A DNA stretch of 64,000 nucleotides from Burkholderiales bacterium RIFCSPLOWO2_12_FULL_65_40 (GCA_001770955.1 MESL01000035.1:99865-163864); one strand, 5' to 3'. Counted from the stretch's first letter, positions 55,010-63,942 are shown. Translations and numbers: made by a program. The notes: a model not told the origin generated them from the sequence alone.

Positions 55010-57625
55010 ATGCCCGTTTCTGTTCTGCTGATCGAAGGCAGTGAGGACCACGCCCAGGCGGTGACCCGGGCGTTGGTGGATCCATGGCTGGACTGGCGTT
55101 TGCTGCGGGCAGCATCCGTGGGGCAGGCCCGGGCGCTGCTGGCGGGTGAGCGCATCGACATTGTGCTGGTGGCGCGGCGTTTGCATGACGGCTCGGCCTA
55201 CGATGTGTTTGCGTCCCTGCAGGGGCAACCGACCCTGATGGTGGTGCACGAGGGCGAAGAGGCGGACGCGGCGTTGGCCATGCGCCATGGTTTTGTGGAT
55301 TTCGTAGTCCGGGATGCTGACGGCCGCTACCTGCTGAACCTGCCCGCCCAGCTGGAGGCCGCCCTGGAGCGAAGCACCGAGAAGCGTGCCCGCCTGCAGG
55401 CCGAGGCCATGCTGGCGCGCCAGCACCGTCTGCTGCAGGCCATTTCGCAGGCACAGGGACTGTTCATTGCCAGTGCACCGCCGAGGGCCGCCTTCGAGGC
55501 CTTGCTGCAAGAGGTGCTGGTGCTGACCCAAAGCGCCTTTGGGGTCGTCGGTCAGGTGGAACACCGGCCGGGACAAGCACCCCTGCTGCGCGTGCATGCC
55601 ATCACCGATATCAGCTGGGACGATGCCTCGCGAGCGCGCTATGCCCAGGTGGCGGAACAGGGCATGGTGTTTGACAACCCGCAATCCCTGGTCGGTGCGG
55701 CCCTGATCAGCGGCGAGCCGCTGATCAGCAACCAGCCTTCCAGCGACCCGCGTTCTGGTGGCTTGCCGCATGGCCACCCGCCCCTCACGGCCTTCATGGG
55801 CCTGCCCATTCATGCGGCCGGACAGCTCGTGGCCATGGTGGGCGTGGCCAACCGTGCCGGGGGCTATTCCAGCGCCGATGTCCACTTTCTGCAGCCCTTG
55901 CTCAACAGCGTGGGACAGCTTGAAATGGCCCGCCGGGCCGACATCGAGCGCAGAGAGGTCGAGGCCCGCTGGCGCAGCCTGACCCAGCTGTCGTCGGACT
56001 GGTACTGGGAGCAGGATGCCGAGTTCCGGTTTGTCCGGTTCGAAGGGAACGCCCACAGTAGCGGCCTGCCGAACCCGAACCACCTGGGCCTCACCCGCTG
56101 GGAACTGCCGGATGCCATCGTCAGCGACAGCCAATGGCGGGTGCATCGTGCGCAGTTGCAGGCGCATGAGGTCTTCCACGATTTCGAGATGCAGCGCCTG
56201 GATGCCGACGGTGCACCCATCTGGGTGTCGATCAGCGGTGAACCCATTTTTGACGGGGAGGGAAACTTCACCGGCTACCGGGGCCTGGCCCGGAACATCA
56301 CCGAGCGCAAACGGGCCGAGGCAGAAATTCAGCGGCTGGCTTTCTTTGACGAACTGACGGGGCTTCCGAACCGCCGTTTGCTGCTGGAGCGCCTGGAGCG
56401 CGTTGCAGCCGCCTGTGAGCGCGGTGCGTGCCATGGTGCACTGCTGTTTCTGGATCTGGACAACTTCAAGAACGTCAATGACACGCTGGGCCACGAATGC
56501 GGGGATCACCTGCTGTTGCAGGCCGGGCAGCGCGTGGTGGAGTGCGTGCGCACCACGGACACCGTCGCGCGGCTGGGCGGCGACGAATTTGTCGTGATCC
56601 TGCAGGGCCTGCATGCGCGGGAGCCCGAGGCGGCCGTGGAGGCTGAAGTGGTGGCGCAGAAAATCCTCCGGGTGCTGAATCAGCCCTACGACGTGCAGGG
56701 CAGCGAGGTGCACAGCACCCCCAGCATCGGAATAGCCATGTTCCGCAGTGCCCAACCCGCTGCGCAGGAACTGCTTCAGCGGGCCGATCTGGCCATGTAC
56801 CAGGCCAAGGCACAGGGCCGCAACACCATGTGCTTTTTCGACCCGGCCATGCAGGCCTCGGCCACAGCCCGCTCGGCCCTGGAGGCCGATATCCGCCAGG
56901 GCCTGCAGCGGGGCGAGTTTCTGCTGCACTACCAGCCCGTGGTGGATGTCCACGGCGTGGTGCTGGGCGCCGAGGCGCTGGTGCGCTGGGAGCATCCGCA
57001 GCGCGGCATGGTCTATCCCGGGGATTTCATTGCACTGGCCGAGCACACCGGGCTGATCCTCCCGCTGGGGCGCCAGGTGCTGCAGGCGGCCTGCGAGCAA
57101 CTGGTGCGCTGGAGCGGCGTGCCTGCCAGCCAGTCGTGGACGGTGGCGGTCAACGTGAGCACGCGGGAGTTTCGCCATCCCGACTACGTCCAGCAGGTGC
57201 TGGATGTTTTGCGGCAGACCGGTGCTGATCCGTGCCGGCTCAAGCTGGAGCTGACCGAGAGCCTGCTGCTGCACGACGTGGAAGACGGCATCGCCAAGAT
57301 GCAGGTGCTGAGGACGCAGGGGGTGGGTTTTTCACTGGACGATTTCGGCACCGGGTATTCGTCGCTCAGCTACCTCAAGCGCTTGCCGCTGGACCAGCTC
57401 AAGATCGATCAGGGCTTTGTGCGCGATGTTCTGACCGACCCCAACGATGCGGCCATCGCCTGCACCGTCATCACGCTGGCGCACAGCCTGGGCCTGGAGG
57501 TGGTGGCCGAAGGGGTGGAAAGCCAGGGCCAGCGCAAGTTTCTGTTGCGCAATGGCTGTCAACGCTTTCAGGGCTATCTGTTCGGTCGGCCGGGGCCGGC
57601 CGATGGGCTCCTGGCGGGACGCTGA
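55010..57625 (+). CDS. REC-like/GAF/PAS/GGDEF/EAL cyclic-di-GMP protein
   Basis: 871 residues: receiver-like domain (~1-115), GAF (~130-300), PAS (~305-430), GGDEF (~435-600, RLGGDEFVVIL) and EAL (~610-860, GAEALVRWEHP, ELTES, DDFGTGYSS and EGVES). The catalytic motifs look intact. The receiver is degenerate: where a phospho-acceptor Asp is expected the sequence is IDIVLVARRLHDG, and the Lys of the switch region reads FVVRDADG, so phosphorylation is unlikely. Its GGDEF/EAL half is closely similar to the large protein at 5.6-10.1 kb. Confidence 0.92.
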   Translation: MPVSVLLIEGSEDHAQAVTRALVDPWLDWRLLRAASVGQARALLAGERIDIVLVARRLHDGSAYDVFASLQGQPTLMVVHEGEEADAALAMRHGFVDFVVRDADGRYLLNLPAQLEAALERSTEKRARLQAEAMLARQHRLLQAISQAQGLFIASAPPRAAFEALLQEVLVLTQSAFGVVGQVEHRPGQAPLLRVHAITDISWDDASRARYAQVAEQGMVFDNPQSLVGAALISGEPLISNQPSSDPRSGGLPHGHPPLTAFMGLPIHAAGQLVAMVGVANRAGGYSSADVHFLQPLLNSVGQLEMARRADIERREVEARWRSLTQLSSDWYWEQDAEFRFVRFEGNAHSSGLPNPNHLGLTRWELPDAIVSDSQWRVHRAQLQAHEVFHDFEMQRLDADGAPIWVSISGEPIFDGEGNFTGYRGLARNITERKRAEAEIQRLAFFDELTGLPNRRLLLERLERVAAACERGACHGALLFLDLDNFKNVNDTLGHECGDHLLLQAGQRVVECVRTTDTVARLGGDEFVVILQGLHAREPEAAVEAEVVAQKILRVLNQPYDVQGSEVHSTPSIGIAMFRSAQPAAQELLQRADLAMYQAKAQGRNTMCFFDPAMQASATARSALEADIRQGLQRGEFLLHYQPVVDVHGVVLGAEALVRWEHPQRGMVYPGDFIALAEHTGLILPLGRQVLQAACEQLVRWSGVPASQSWTVAVNVSTREFRHPDYVQQVLDVLRQTGADPCRLKLELTESLLLHDVEDGIAKMQVLRTQGVGFSLDDFGTGYSSLSYLKRLPLDQLKIDQGFVRDVLTDPNDAAIACTVITLAHSLGLEVVAEGVESQGQRKFLLRNGCQRFQGYLFGRPGPADGLLAGR

Positions 57626-57651
57626 AGGGGCCGCGTACCAACGGAAGGAGC

Positions 57652-59637
57652 TCAACCGCGCAACAAGCGGTCCTCGGCCAGCACCAGGGCGGCTGGCGAG
57701 CCGGACAAGACCAGCGTGTCGCCCTCGGCCAGCACCGTGGCATCCTGGGGGGGGGACATGCGGCCATTGCCATGGCGCAGATTGAGCACGTTCACGCCGA
57801 TGGCATGCAGGGCCAGGTCTCCCAGCGGCTTGCCCAGCGTCTGCGCCCCGGGGGGCAGTGTGAGGGTGGACATGCGTGCCTGGTCGCGCTCGCTGGCGGT
57901 GTCATCATCGGCGCCATGAAAGTACCCACGCAGCAGGTCATAGCGCGCGTCGCGCTGGTCCTGCACCAGGCGCAGCACCCGGCGCATGGGCACCCCCACC
58001 AGGGCCAGCGCATGGCTGGCCAGCATCAGCGATCCCTCGATGGCTTCGGGCACCACCTCGGTGGCGCCGGCTGCGCGCAGCTTGTCCAGGTGCAGGTCGT
58101 CCTGGGTGCGCACCACCACCGGCACATGGGGGGCGTGCACCCGGGTGTTGGCGAGCACTTTCAGGGACGACTGGATGTCGATGTAGGTCACGGCCACGGC
58201 GCTGGCGCGCACCAGGCCCGCGGCTACCAGGGCCTGCAGGCGCGAGGCATCGCCATACACCACCGAATGGCCGGCAGCGGCCGCCTGGCGCACGCGGTCG
58301 GGGTCGAGGTCCAGCGCCATGTAGGCAATGCCTTCATGTTCCAGCATGCGCGCCAGGTTCTGGCCGCATCGGCCAAAGCCGCAGATGATGATGTGGTTGC
58401 TGGTGTCGATGGTCTTGCGCGCAATGCTGGTCATCTGCAGTGACTGCTGCAGCCAGTCGCTGGCCACCAGCTTCATCACGATGCGGTTGCTGTACATGAT
58501 GAGGAAGGGCGTGGCCAGCATCGACAGCACCATGGCCGCGAGGATCGGGTTCATCAGGGCCGGGCGCACCAGTCCGTTTTGCTGTGTGAGCGAGAGCAGC
58601 ACGAAGCCGAACTCGCCTGCCTGGGCCAGGTAGAGGCCGGTACGCAGTGCCACGCCGGTGGTGGCGCCCATGCCACGGGCCAGCACCAGGATGATGCCCA
58701 GCTTGAGCAGCATGGGCACGAGCAAGAGTCCGAGCACCAGCGCCCATTGCTCCAGCAGGATATGCCAGTCCAGCATCATGCCGATGGTGATGAAGAACAG
58801 ACCCAGCAGCACATCGTGAAACGGCCGGATGTCGGTGCCCACCTGGTGCCGGTATTCGGTCTCCGACACCAGCACCCCTGCGATGAAGGCGCCCAGTGCC
58901 AGGCTCAGGCCCGCCAGATCGGTCAGCCAGGCCAGGCCCAGCGTGATCAGCAGCAGGTTCAGCATGAACAGCTCGTCGCTCTTGCGCCGCGCCACCAGCG
59001 TGAGCCACCAGCGCATCAGCTTTTGCCCGCCGGTCAGCAGCAGGCCCACCAGGACCGTGGCTTTGATCAGCGCCAGACCCAGGGCCATGAGCAGATCGTC
59101 CGGCGAGGAGCCCAGCGCGGGAATCAAGACCAGCAGCGGCACCACGGCCAGATCCTGGAACAGCAGGATGCCCATGATCTGCCGCCCGTGCTCGCTCTCG
59201 ATCTCGGCGCGCTCGGCCATGAGCTTGACCACGATGGCCGTGCTGCTCATGGCCAGCGTGCCGGCCAGCGCCAGCGCCGTCTGCCAGCCCACGTCCCACA
59301 CGCCGCCGAGCAGGGACGCCAGTGCCAGCGTGCCGCCAAAGGCGGCGGTCATGGTCAGCACCACCTGCAGCAGGCCCAGGCCGAACACCTGGCGACGCAT
59401 GGCGCGCAGCTTGGGCAGGCTGAACTCCAGGCCGATGGCGAACATCAGGAACACCACGCCAAACTCTCCCAGATGGCGCACGCTTTCTGAGTTCTGTGCC
59501 AGTGCCAGCGCATGCGGGCCGATCAGCACGCCGGCCGCCAGGTAGCCGAGCATCGGGGGGAGCTTGAGGCTGCGACAGGCCACAACCCCGAGCACTGCGG
59601 CCAGCAGATACAGCAAGGTCAGGGCAAGAGAAGACAT
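57652..59637 (-). CDS. Kef-type monovalent cation:proton antiporter (CPA2)
   Basis: 661 residues. About twelve membrane helices (~1-390; MLGYLAAGVLIGP and GLEFSLPKLRAMRRQVFGLG are typical), a RCK/TrkA-N domain with HIIICGFGRCGQNLARML (NAD-binding, ~410-530), and a TrkA-C domain at the end. It probably exports K+ or Na+ in exchange for protons. KefB and KefC paralogues cannot be told apart here. Convergent with the GGDEF/EAL gene, with 26 bp between. Confidence 0.92.
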   Translation of the reverse strand: MSSLALTLLYLLAAVLGVVACRSLKLPPMLGYLAAGVLIGPHALALAQNSESVRHLGEFGVVFLMFAIGLEFSLPKLRAMRRQVFGLGLLQVVLTMTAAFGGTLALASLLGGVWDVGWQTALALAGTLAMSSTAIVVKLMAERAEIESEHGRQIMGILLFQDLAVVPLLVLIPALGSSPDDLLMALGLALIKATVLVGLLLTGGQKLMRWWLTLVARRKSDELFMLNLLLITLGLAWLTDLAGLSLALGAFIAGVLVSETEYRHQVGTDIRPFHDVLLGLFFITIGMMLDWHILLEQWALVLGLLLVPMLLKLGIILVLARGMGATTGVALRTGLYLAQAGEFGFVLLSLTQQNGLVRPALMNPILAAMVLSMLATPFLIMYSNRIVMKLVASDWLQQSLQMTSIARKTIDTSNHIIICGFGRCGQNLARMLEHEGIAYMALDLDPDRVRQAAAAGHSVVYGDASRLQALVAAGLVRASAVAVTYIDIQSSLKVLANTRVHAPHVPVVVRTQDDLHLDKLRAAGATEVVPEAIEGSLMLASHALALVGVPMRRVLRLVQDQRDARYDLLRGYFHGADDDTASERDQARMSTLTLPPGAQTLGKPLGDLALHAIGVNVLNLRHGNGRMSPPQDATVLAEGDTLVLSGSPAALVLAEDRLLRG

Positions 59638-59687
59638 ATGGCAATGCTATCCGAGGTCCGATCGCCCCTGGCCGATAGAATCGCCGC

Positions 59688-60689
59688 ATGCATGTTGCCA
59701 CCGGCGCCCAGCGCCCTTTTGACGCCGAGCAGGCCCTGCGCCTGGCCCGGGAAACCTTCGACATCGAAGCCGCTGCGCTGCGTGCGCTCGGCCAGCGGGT
59801 GGACAGCCGCTTCGCCCAGGTCGTGCAGCAAATGCTGCAGACCCAGGGCCGCGTCGTGGTCATGGGCATGGGGAAAAGCGGGCATATCGGCCGCAAGATC
59901 GCCGCCACGCTGGCTTCCACCGGCACCCCGGCCCTGTTCGTGCACCCGGCCGAGGCCAGCCACGGCGATCTGGGCATGGTGACGGCCCAGGATCTGGTGC
60001 TGGCCATCTCCAACAGTGGTGAGAGTGCCGAGCTCACCGCCATTCTCCCGGTGCTACACCGCCTGGGCGTGCCCTTGATCGCCCTTACCGGCAACCTGCA
60101 GTCCTCGCTGGCGCAGCATGCCGACTGGGTGCTGGACTGCAGCGTCGAGCGCGAGGCCTGCCCGCTGAACCTGGCCCCGACGACCAGCACCACGGCGCAA
60201 CTCGCGCTGGGCGACGCGCTGGCCGTGGCGCTGCTCGATGCACGAGGCTTTCGCGCCGAGGATTTTGCCCGCTCGCACCCGGGCGGAGCGCTCGGACGCA
60301 AGCTGCTCACCCATGTGAGTGACGTGATGCGTACCGGAGTCCAGGTGCCGCAGGTGTCTCCCGACGCAGGCTTTGGCACGCTGATGCGCGAGATGAGCGC
60401 CAAGGGCCTGGGCGCCTCGGCCGTGGTGGATGGCCAGGGCCGGGTGCTCGGCATCTTCACCGACGGTGACCTGCGCCGCCGCATCGAGGCCGGTGCGGAC
60501 CTGCGCAGCGCCACGGCCGGGGAAATCATGCACCCCGGCCCGCGCAGCATTGCCCCCGATGCGCTGGCTGTAGACGCTGCCGAGATGATGGAAAGCCACG
60601 GCATCACCAGCGTGCTGGTGGTCGATGCCGAGGGCCTGCTCAGCGGCATCGTCCATATCGGGGACCTGATGCGCGCGAAGGTGATCTGA
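59688..60689 (+). CDS. kdsD: Arabinose-5-phosphate isomerase
   Basis: 333 residues. Converts ribulose 5-phosphate to arabinose 5-phosphate, the first step toward Kdo of lipopolysaccharide. SIS domain with MGMGKSGHIGRKIAATLAS and SNSGESAELTAI, then two CBS domains (~205-333). Divergent from the antiporter by 50 bp. First gene of kdsD-kdsC-lptC. Confidence 0.95.
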   Translation: MHVATGAQRPFDAEQALRLARETFDIEAAALRALGQRVDSRFAQVVQQMLQTQGRVVVMGMGKSGHIGRKIAATLASTGTPALFVHPAEASHGDLGMVTAQDLVLAISNSGESAELTAILPVLHRLGVPLIALTGNLQSSLAQHADWVLDCSVEREACPLNLAPTTSTTAQLALGDALAVALLDARGFRAEDFARSHPGGALGRKLLTHVSDVMRTGVQVPQVSPDAGFGTLMREMSAKGLGASAVVDGQGRVLGIFTDGDLRRRIEAGADLRSATAGEIMHPGPRSIAPDALAVDAAEMMESHGITSVLVVDAEGLLSGIVHIGDLMRAKVI

Positions 60690-60690
60690 C

Positions 60691-61248
60691 ATGGCGGCAA
60701 CCACCCTGCCCGCGCTGCGCTTTGCGCCCGAACTGCTGCTGGCAGCACAGGACGTGCGCGTGGCGTTCTTTGACGTCGACGGCGTGCTCACCGACGGCGG
60801 CCTGTTCTTCAGCGAGACGGGCGAGACGCTCAAGCGCTTCAACACCCTCGACGGCCATGGCCTGAAACTGCTGCAGAAGGCGGGTATCGTGCCCGCCGTG
60901 ATCACGGGCCGTGACTCGGCGCCGCTGCGTGTGCGGCTGCATGCGCTGGGGGTGGAGCATGCCGTTTTCGGCACCGAGGACAAGCGCCCGGCGGCCGAGC
61001 AGATGCTGGCCACGCTGGGCCTGACCTGGGCGCAGGCCGCCGCCATGGGGGACGACTGGCCCGATCTGCCCGTGATGCGCCGCTGCGCCCTGGCCTGCGC
61101 GCCGGCCAATGCCCAGGCCGAGGTGCGGGCCAGTGCCCACTACGTCACGCAGGCGCGCGGCGGCGACGGCGCCGCACGCGAGTTCTGCGACCTGCTGCTC
61201 ATGGCCAGCGGCCGCTACGCCAGCTTGCTGGCGCACTATTGCGCATGA
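60691..61248 (+). CDS. kdsC: Kdo-8-phosphate phosphatase
   Basis: 185-residue HAD phosphatase releasing Kdo from Kdo-8-phosphate. Motif I FFDVDGVLTDGGL, the substrate region GHGLKLLQ, motif II ITGRDS, and motif III GDDWPDLP. It is one base after kdsD and overlaps lptC (ATGA). Confidence 0.96.
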   Translation: MAATTLPALRFAPELLLAAQDVRVAFFDVDGVLTDGGLFFSETGETLKRFNTLDGHGLKLLQKAGIVPAVITGRDSAPLRVRLHALGVEHAVFGTEDKRPAAEQMLATLGLTWAQAAAMGDDWPDLPVMRRCALACAPANAQAEVRASAHYVTQARGGDGAAREFCDLLLMASGRYASLLAHYCA

Positions 61249-61853
61249 CCATGGGCCTGCGCCATGCCTGGGACCGGCTTTCCATCTACCTGCCGGTATT
61301 GCTGATGGGCCTGCTGGCGCTGGGCACCTGGTGGCTGGTGCGCAATGCCCCGCAGGTGCAGGAGCCCCGCCCCGCCAGCGCCCCACGGCACGAGCCAGAC
61401 TACGTGATGAAGGGATTTTCGATCCAGAGTTTTGACGCCAGTGGCCGCCTGCAAAGCGAGGTTCAGGGTGCCGTGGCCCGCCACTACCCCGACACCGATA
61501 CCCTGGAAATTGACGATGTGCGCCTGCGGTCACTGTCGGTCGATGGACGTCTGGTGCGCGCCACGGCCGACCGGTCGCTCAGCAATGCGGATGGCTCCGA
61601 GGTGCAACTCCGTGGCAATGCCGTGGTGGTCCGTGAGGCGCCGGCCATCCAGGGCAAGGCGCAGCCCCGGATGGAGTTCCGGGGGGAGTTCCTGCACGCC
61701 TGGCCCCAGCTGGAGCGTGTCCGCTCGGACCAGCCGGTCACGCTCACGCGGGGAAAAGACCGTTTCACGGCCGACAGCATGGAATACGACAACCTCGAAC
61801 AGGTGCTGCAACTGCGTGGCCGTGTGCGCGGCGTGCTGGTTCCTGCGCGCTGA
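61245..61853 (+). CDS. lptC: LPS export protein LptC
   Basis: 202 residues. N-terminal membrane anchor (LSIYLPVLLMGLLALGTWWLV) and a periplasmic beta-jellyroll domain that accepts LPS from LptBFG and hands it to LptA. The fold is recognisable (DYVMKGFSIQSFDASG, LEIDDVRLRS, LRGNAVVVRE). A TTG six bases earlier is an alternative start, but the ATG overlapping the kdsC stop is preferred. lptA and lptB do not follow, which is unusual for this operon. Confidence 0.93.
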   Translation: MTMGLRHAWDRLSIYLPVLLMGLLALGTWWLVRNAPQVQEPRPASAPRHEPDYVMKGFSIQSFDASGRLQSEVQGAVARHYPDTDTLEIDDVRLRSLSVDGRLVRATADRSLSNADGSEVQLRGNAVVVREAPAIQGKAQPRMEFRGEFLHAWPQLERVRSDQPVTLTRGKDRFTADSMEYDNLEQVLQLRGRVRGVLVPAR

Positions 61854-61891
61854 GCCCATTTCACCCGACCTGAAAGGTGGACAACCCCGCC

Positions 61892-62674
61892 ATGACCGCA
61901 CCTCTTGTCTTCATTACCGGGGCCTCCAGTGGCATTGGTCAGGCCTTGGCTGCCCGCTACCACCGTGCGGGCTGGCGCCTGGCGCTGGTGGCACGCCGCA
62001 TTCATGAGATCGAATCATGGGCTGAAGCAAACGGAATAAGCGCTGACAGCTACCAAATTTATAGTGCAGATGTCTCGCAGATCGAGAGCATCGTGGCGGC
62101 TGGACTGGACTGCCTGCAGCGCCAGGGTGTGCCGGACGTGGTCATCGCCAATGCCGGCATCAGTGTCGGTGTCGATACCGCGCTGCGTGAAGACCTCGAC
62201 GCCATGGCCCGGGTCTTCGCCACCAACACGGTGGGCGCAGCCGCCACCTTTCAGCCCTTCATCAACGCCATGGTGCAGCGCGGCAGTGGTCGGCTGGTGG
62301 GTATTGCCAGCGTGGCCGGCATCCGGGGGCTGCCCGGCCATGGGGCGTATTGCGCGAGCAAGGCGGCACTCATCAGCTACTGCGAAAGTCTGCGTGGGGA
62401 ACTGCGCGGAACGGGCGTGGGCGTATCCACCATCAGCCCTGGTTACATCGACACGCCACTGACGCGCAAAAACCGGTATGCCATGCCCTTCCTGATGCGT
62501 CCCGAGGATTTTGCCGACCGGGCATTTGCCACCGAGCGGGCTGGAGTGAGCTACCGCGTCATTCCCTGGCAAATGGGGGTGGTGGCCAAACTGCTGCGCA
62601 TGCTGCCTAACGCGCTGTTTGACCGGTTGTTGGCGGGGCGGCCGCGCAAGCACCGGACCACGGATGGGGGCTGA
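61892..62674 (+). CDS. Short-chain dehydrogenase/reductase
   Basis: 260 residues. Classical SDR with the Gly-rich cofactor loop TGASSGIG, NAG, and the catalytic Ser-Tyr-Lys in ASVAGIRGLPGHGAYCASK. A C-terminal extension (RLLAGRPRKHRTTDGG) is basic. Residues about 46-60 (ANGISADSYQIYSADV) are encoded by a copy of the intergenic repeat, which therefore forms part of the protein. The substrate is unknown. A GTG at 61877 is an alternative start; the ATG at 61892 is used. Confidence 0.88.
   Translation: MTAPLVFITGASSGIGQALAARYHRAGWRLALVARRIHEIESWAEANGISADSYQIYSADVSQIESIVAAGLDCLQRQGVPDVVIANAGISVGVDTALREDLDAMARVFATNTVGAAATFQPFINAMVQRGSGRLVGIASVAGIRGLPGHGAYCASKAALISYCESLRGELRGTGVGVSTISPGYIDTPLTRKNRYAMPFLMRPEDFADRAFATERAGVSYRVIPWQMGVVAKLLRMLPNALFDRLLAGRPRKHRTTDGG
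62031..62070. repeat. Comamonadaceae-type repeat, copy 8, inside the SDR gene
   Basis: GGAATAAGCGCTGACAGCTA followed by CCAAATTTATAGTG lies in frame within the SDR coding sequence. It aligns with copy 6 (GGATAAGCGCTAGCAGCTAT then AAAATAAATAGCA) over about 32 bp with roughly three quarters identity. Confidence 0.65.
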
Positions 62675-62705
62675 TCCGCAGCCCTGGGCCTGCCTGCGGG
62701 CATGA

Positions 62706-62729
62706 AAAAAGCTCCCGCAGGAGCTTTTT
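62706..62729. terminator. Bidirectional terminator after the SDR gene
   Basis: AAAAAGCTCC-CGCA-GGAGCTTTTT: a 10-bp stem with A and T flanks, between the SDR gene (plus) and the first RRM gene (minus). Confidence 0.92.
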
Positions 62730-62756
62730 CGACTGGCTTGTGAGCGCGCGCCAGGT

Positions 62757-63275
62757 TCAGTAGCTGTTGCCGCCGCCGTAGCCGCCACCACCATTGCCCC
62801 GGCCACCGCCGCCGCCACCACCGCGCGGGCCCGAGCCATAGGGACTGCGAAAACCGCCTTCGCTGCGGCCACCGCCACCGTAGCCACCGCCGCCGCCTTC
62901 ACGGCCGCCACCACCGCCGTAACCGCCTTCACTGCGACCGCCGCCGTAGCCGCCACCACCGCTGCGGCCACCGCCACCGTAGCCGCCGCCGCCACCCCCA
63001 AAACCACCCGTGCGGGGAGGACGAGGCTCCATCGGACGGGCCTCGTTGACCACGATGGCGCGGCCACCCAGGGGCTGGCCATTCATGCCATTGATGGCGG
63101 CCTGCGCTTCGGCATCACTGCCCATCTCGACAAAGCCGAAGCCCTTGGAGCGGCCCGTGTCGCGTTCCATCATGACCTTGGCGCTGGTGACGCTGCCGAA
63201 CTGGCCGAAGGCCTGCTCCAGATCGTTGTCACGCACGCCGTAGGGCAGATTGCCCACATAGAGTTTGTTGCCCAT
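62757..63275 (-). CDS. RRM-type glycine-rich RNA-binding protein 1
   Basis: 172 residues. One RRM (~1-80) with RNP2 KLYVGNLPYG and RNP1 KGFGFVEM, then a Gly-rich tail (~90-172) of GGYGGGGRS-type repeats. This layout is typical of bacterial cold-inducible Rbp proteins that act on mRNA. The ATG at 63275 is used because the paralogue has the same MGNKLYVGN start. Its Shine-Dalgarno is buried in a hairpin. Confidence 0.92.
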   Translation of the reverse strand: MGNKLYVGNLPYGVRDNDLEQAFGQFGSVTSAKVMMERDTGRSKGFGFVEMGSDAEAQAAINGMNGQPLGGRAIVVNEARPMEPRPPRTGGFGGGGGGYGGGGRSGGGGYGGGRSEGGYGGGGGREGGGGGYGGGGRSEGGFRSPYGSGPRGGGGGGGRGNGGGGYGGGNSY

Positions 63276-63278
63276 CGA

Positions 63279-63318
63279 GGGACTCCTCAAAAACACAAAG
63301 AAAAAGCGATGGAGTCCC
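63279..63318 (-). promoter_or_regulatory. 5'-UTR hairpin covering the ribosome-binding site of RRM gene 1
   Basis: On the minus strand GGGACTCC (63318-63311) can pair with GGAGTCCC (63286-63279), leaving a 24-nt U-rich loop. The second arm contains GGAG, the ribosome-binding site, 3 bases before the start codon. The same layout occurs in RRM gene 2. Confidence 0.7.
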
Positions 63319-63400
63319 GAAAACGCAACCAGCTCATCTCGACGACGCCCTATGCGTGCAACTGAAGGATCACCGCAAACCAAAAACGGGTCAGGCCCGC

Positions 63401-63430
63401 TTGCGCATTATGTCCCGTACTAATGCGCAA
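63401..63430 (-). promoter_or_regulatory. Perfect 10-bp inverted repeat in the RRM gene 1 upstream region
   Basis: TTGCGCATTA, 10-bp spacer, TAATGCGCAA. On the minus strand the junction reads CATAAT, a plausible -10, so the dyad would overlap the promoter of RRM gene 1 as an operator. No T-run follows, so it is not a standard terminator. Confidence 0.55.
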
Positions 63431-63480
63431 AAAGCAAGGGTTTTTACGATCTGTGGCGCATCTGTAGCGTCTCGGAAATA

Positions 63481-63504
63481 AAAAAAGGAGCCCAAGGGCT
63501 CCTT
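63481..63504 (-). terminator. Rho-independent terminator of RRM gene 2
   Basis: AAAAGGAGCC-CAAG-GGCTCCTTTT just downstream of the second RRM gene, with A and T runs for both directions. Confidence 0.9.
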
Positions 63505-63546
63505 TTGTTGCGCTGGAAGGCTGCAATGCCTTCCGGTGCGGGCTGA

Positions 63547-63939
63547 TCAGTAGCTGCTGCGGCCACCGCCGTAGCCACCACCACCGCCGCCACCGCTGCG
63601 GCCACCGCCGTAGCCGCCGCCGCCGCCACCACCGTAACCGCCGCCACCGCCATTGCCGCCGCCGAAGCCGCCGCTACGGGGAGCGCGGGGCTCCATGGGA
63701 CGGGCTTCGTTGACCACGAGGTCACGGCCGCCGAAGTTTTGACCATGCACGCCTTGGATGGCGGCTTGGGCTTCTGCGTCGCTGCCCATTTCGACAAAGC
63801 CGAAACCCTTGGAGCGGCCGGTGTCACGTTCCATCATGACCTTGGCGCTGGAGACCGAGCCGTACTGGCCGAAGGTTTGTTCCAGATCATTGTCGCGGAA
63901 CGAGTAGGGCAGGTTGCCCACGTAAAGTTTGTTGCCCAT
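63547..63939 (-). CDS. RRM-type glycine-rich RNA-binding protein 2
   Basis: 130 residues. RRM with KLYVGNLPYS and KGFGFVEM, followed by a shorter Gly-rich tail ending in GGGRSSY. Highly similar to RRM protein 1 in the RRM, with a shared MEPRxPRxGGFGGG junction, so a tandem duplication is likely. The ATG at 63939 is used; its GGAG site lies in a hairpin. The promoter lies beyond the window. Confidence 0.92.
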   Translation of the reverse strand: MGNKLYVGNLPYSFRDNDLEQTFGQYGSVSSAKVMMERDTGRSKGFGFVEMGSDAEAQAAIQGVHGQNFGGRDLVVNEARPMEPRAPRSGGFGGGNGGGGGYGGGGGGGYGGGRSGGGGGGGYGGGRSSY

Positions 63940-63942
63940 GAA

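Noticed and set aside
54938..57274. 778-codon open frame antisense to the second GGDEF/EAL gene
   Set aside because: Shadow; no recognisable domain, and the sense strand has intact GGDEF and EAL motifs.
62757..63939. GGC-rich repeats in the RRM genes, considered as a CRISPR-like array
   Set aside because: They encode Gly-rich protein tails in frame and vary in unit length.
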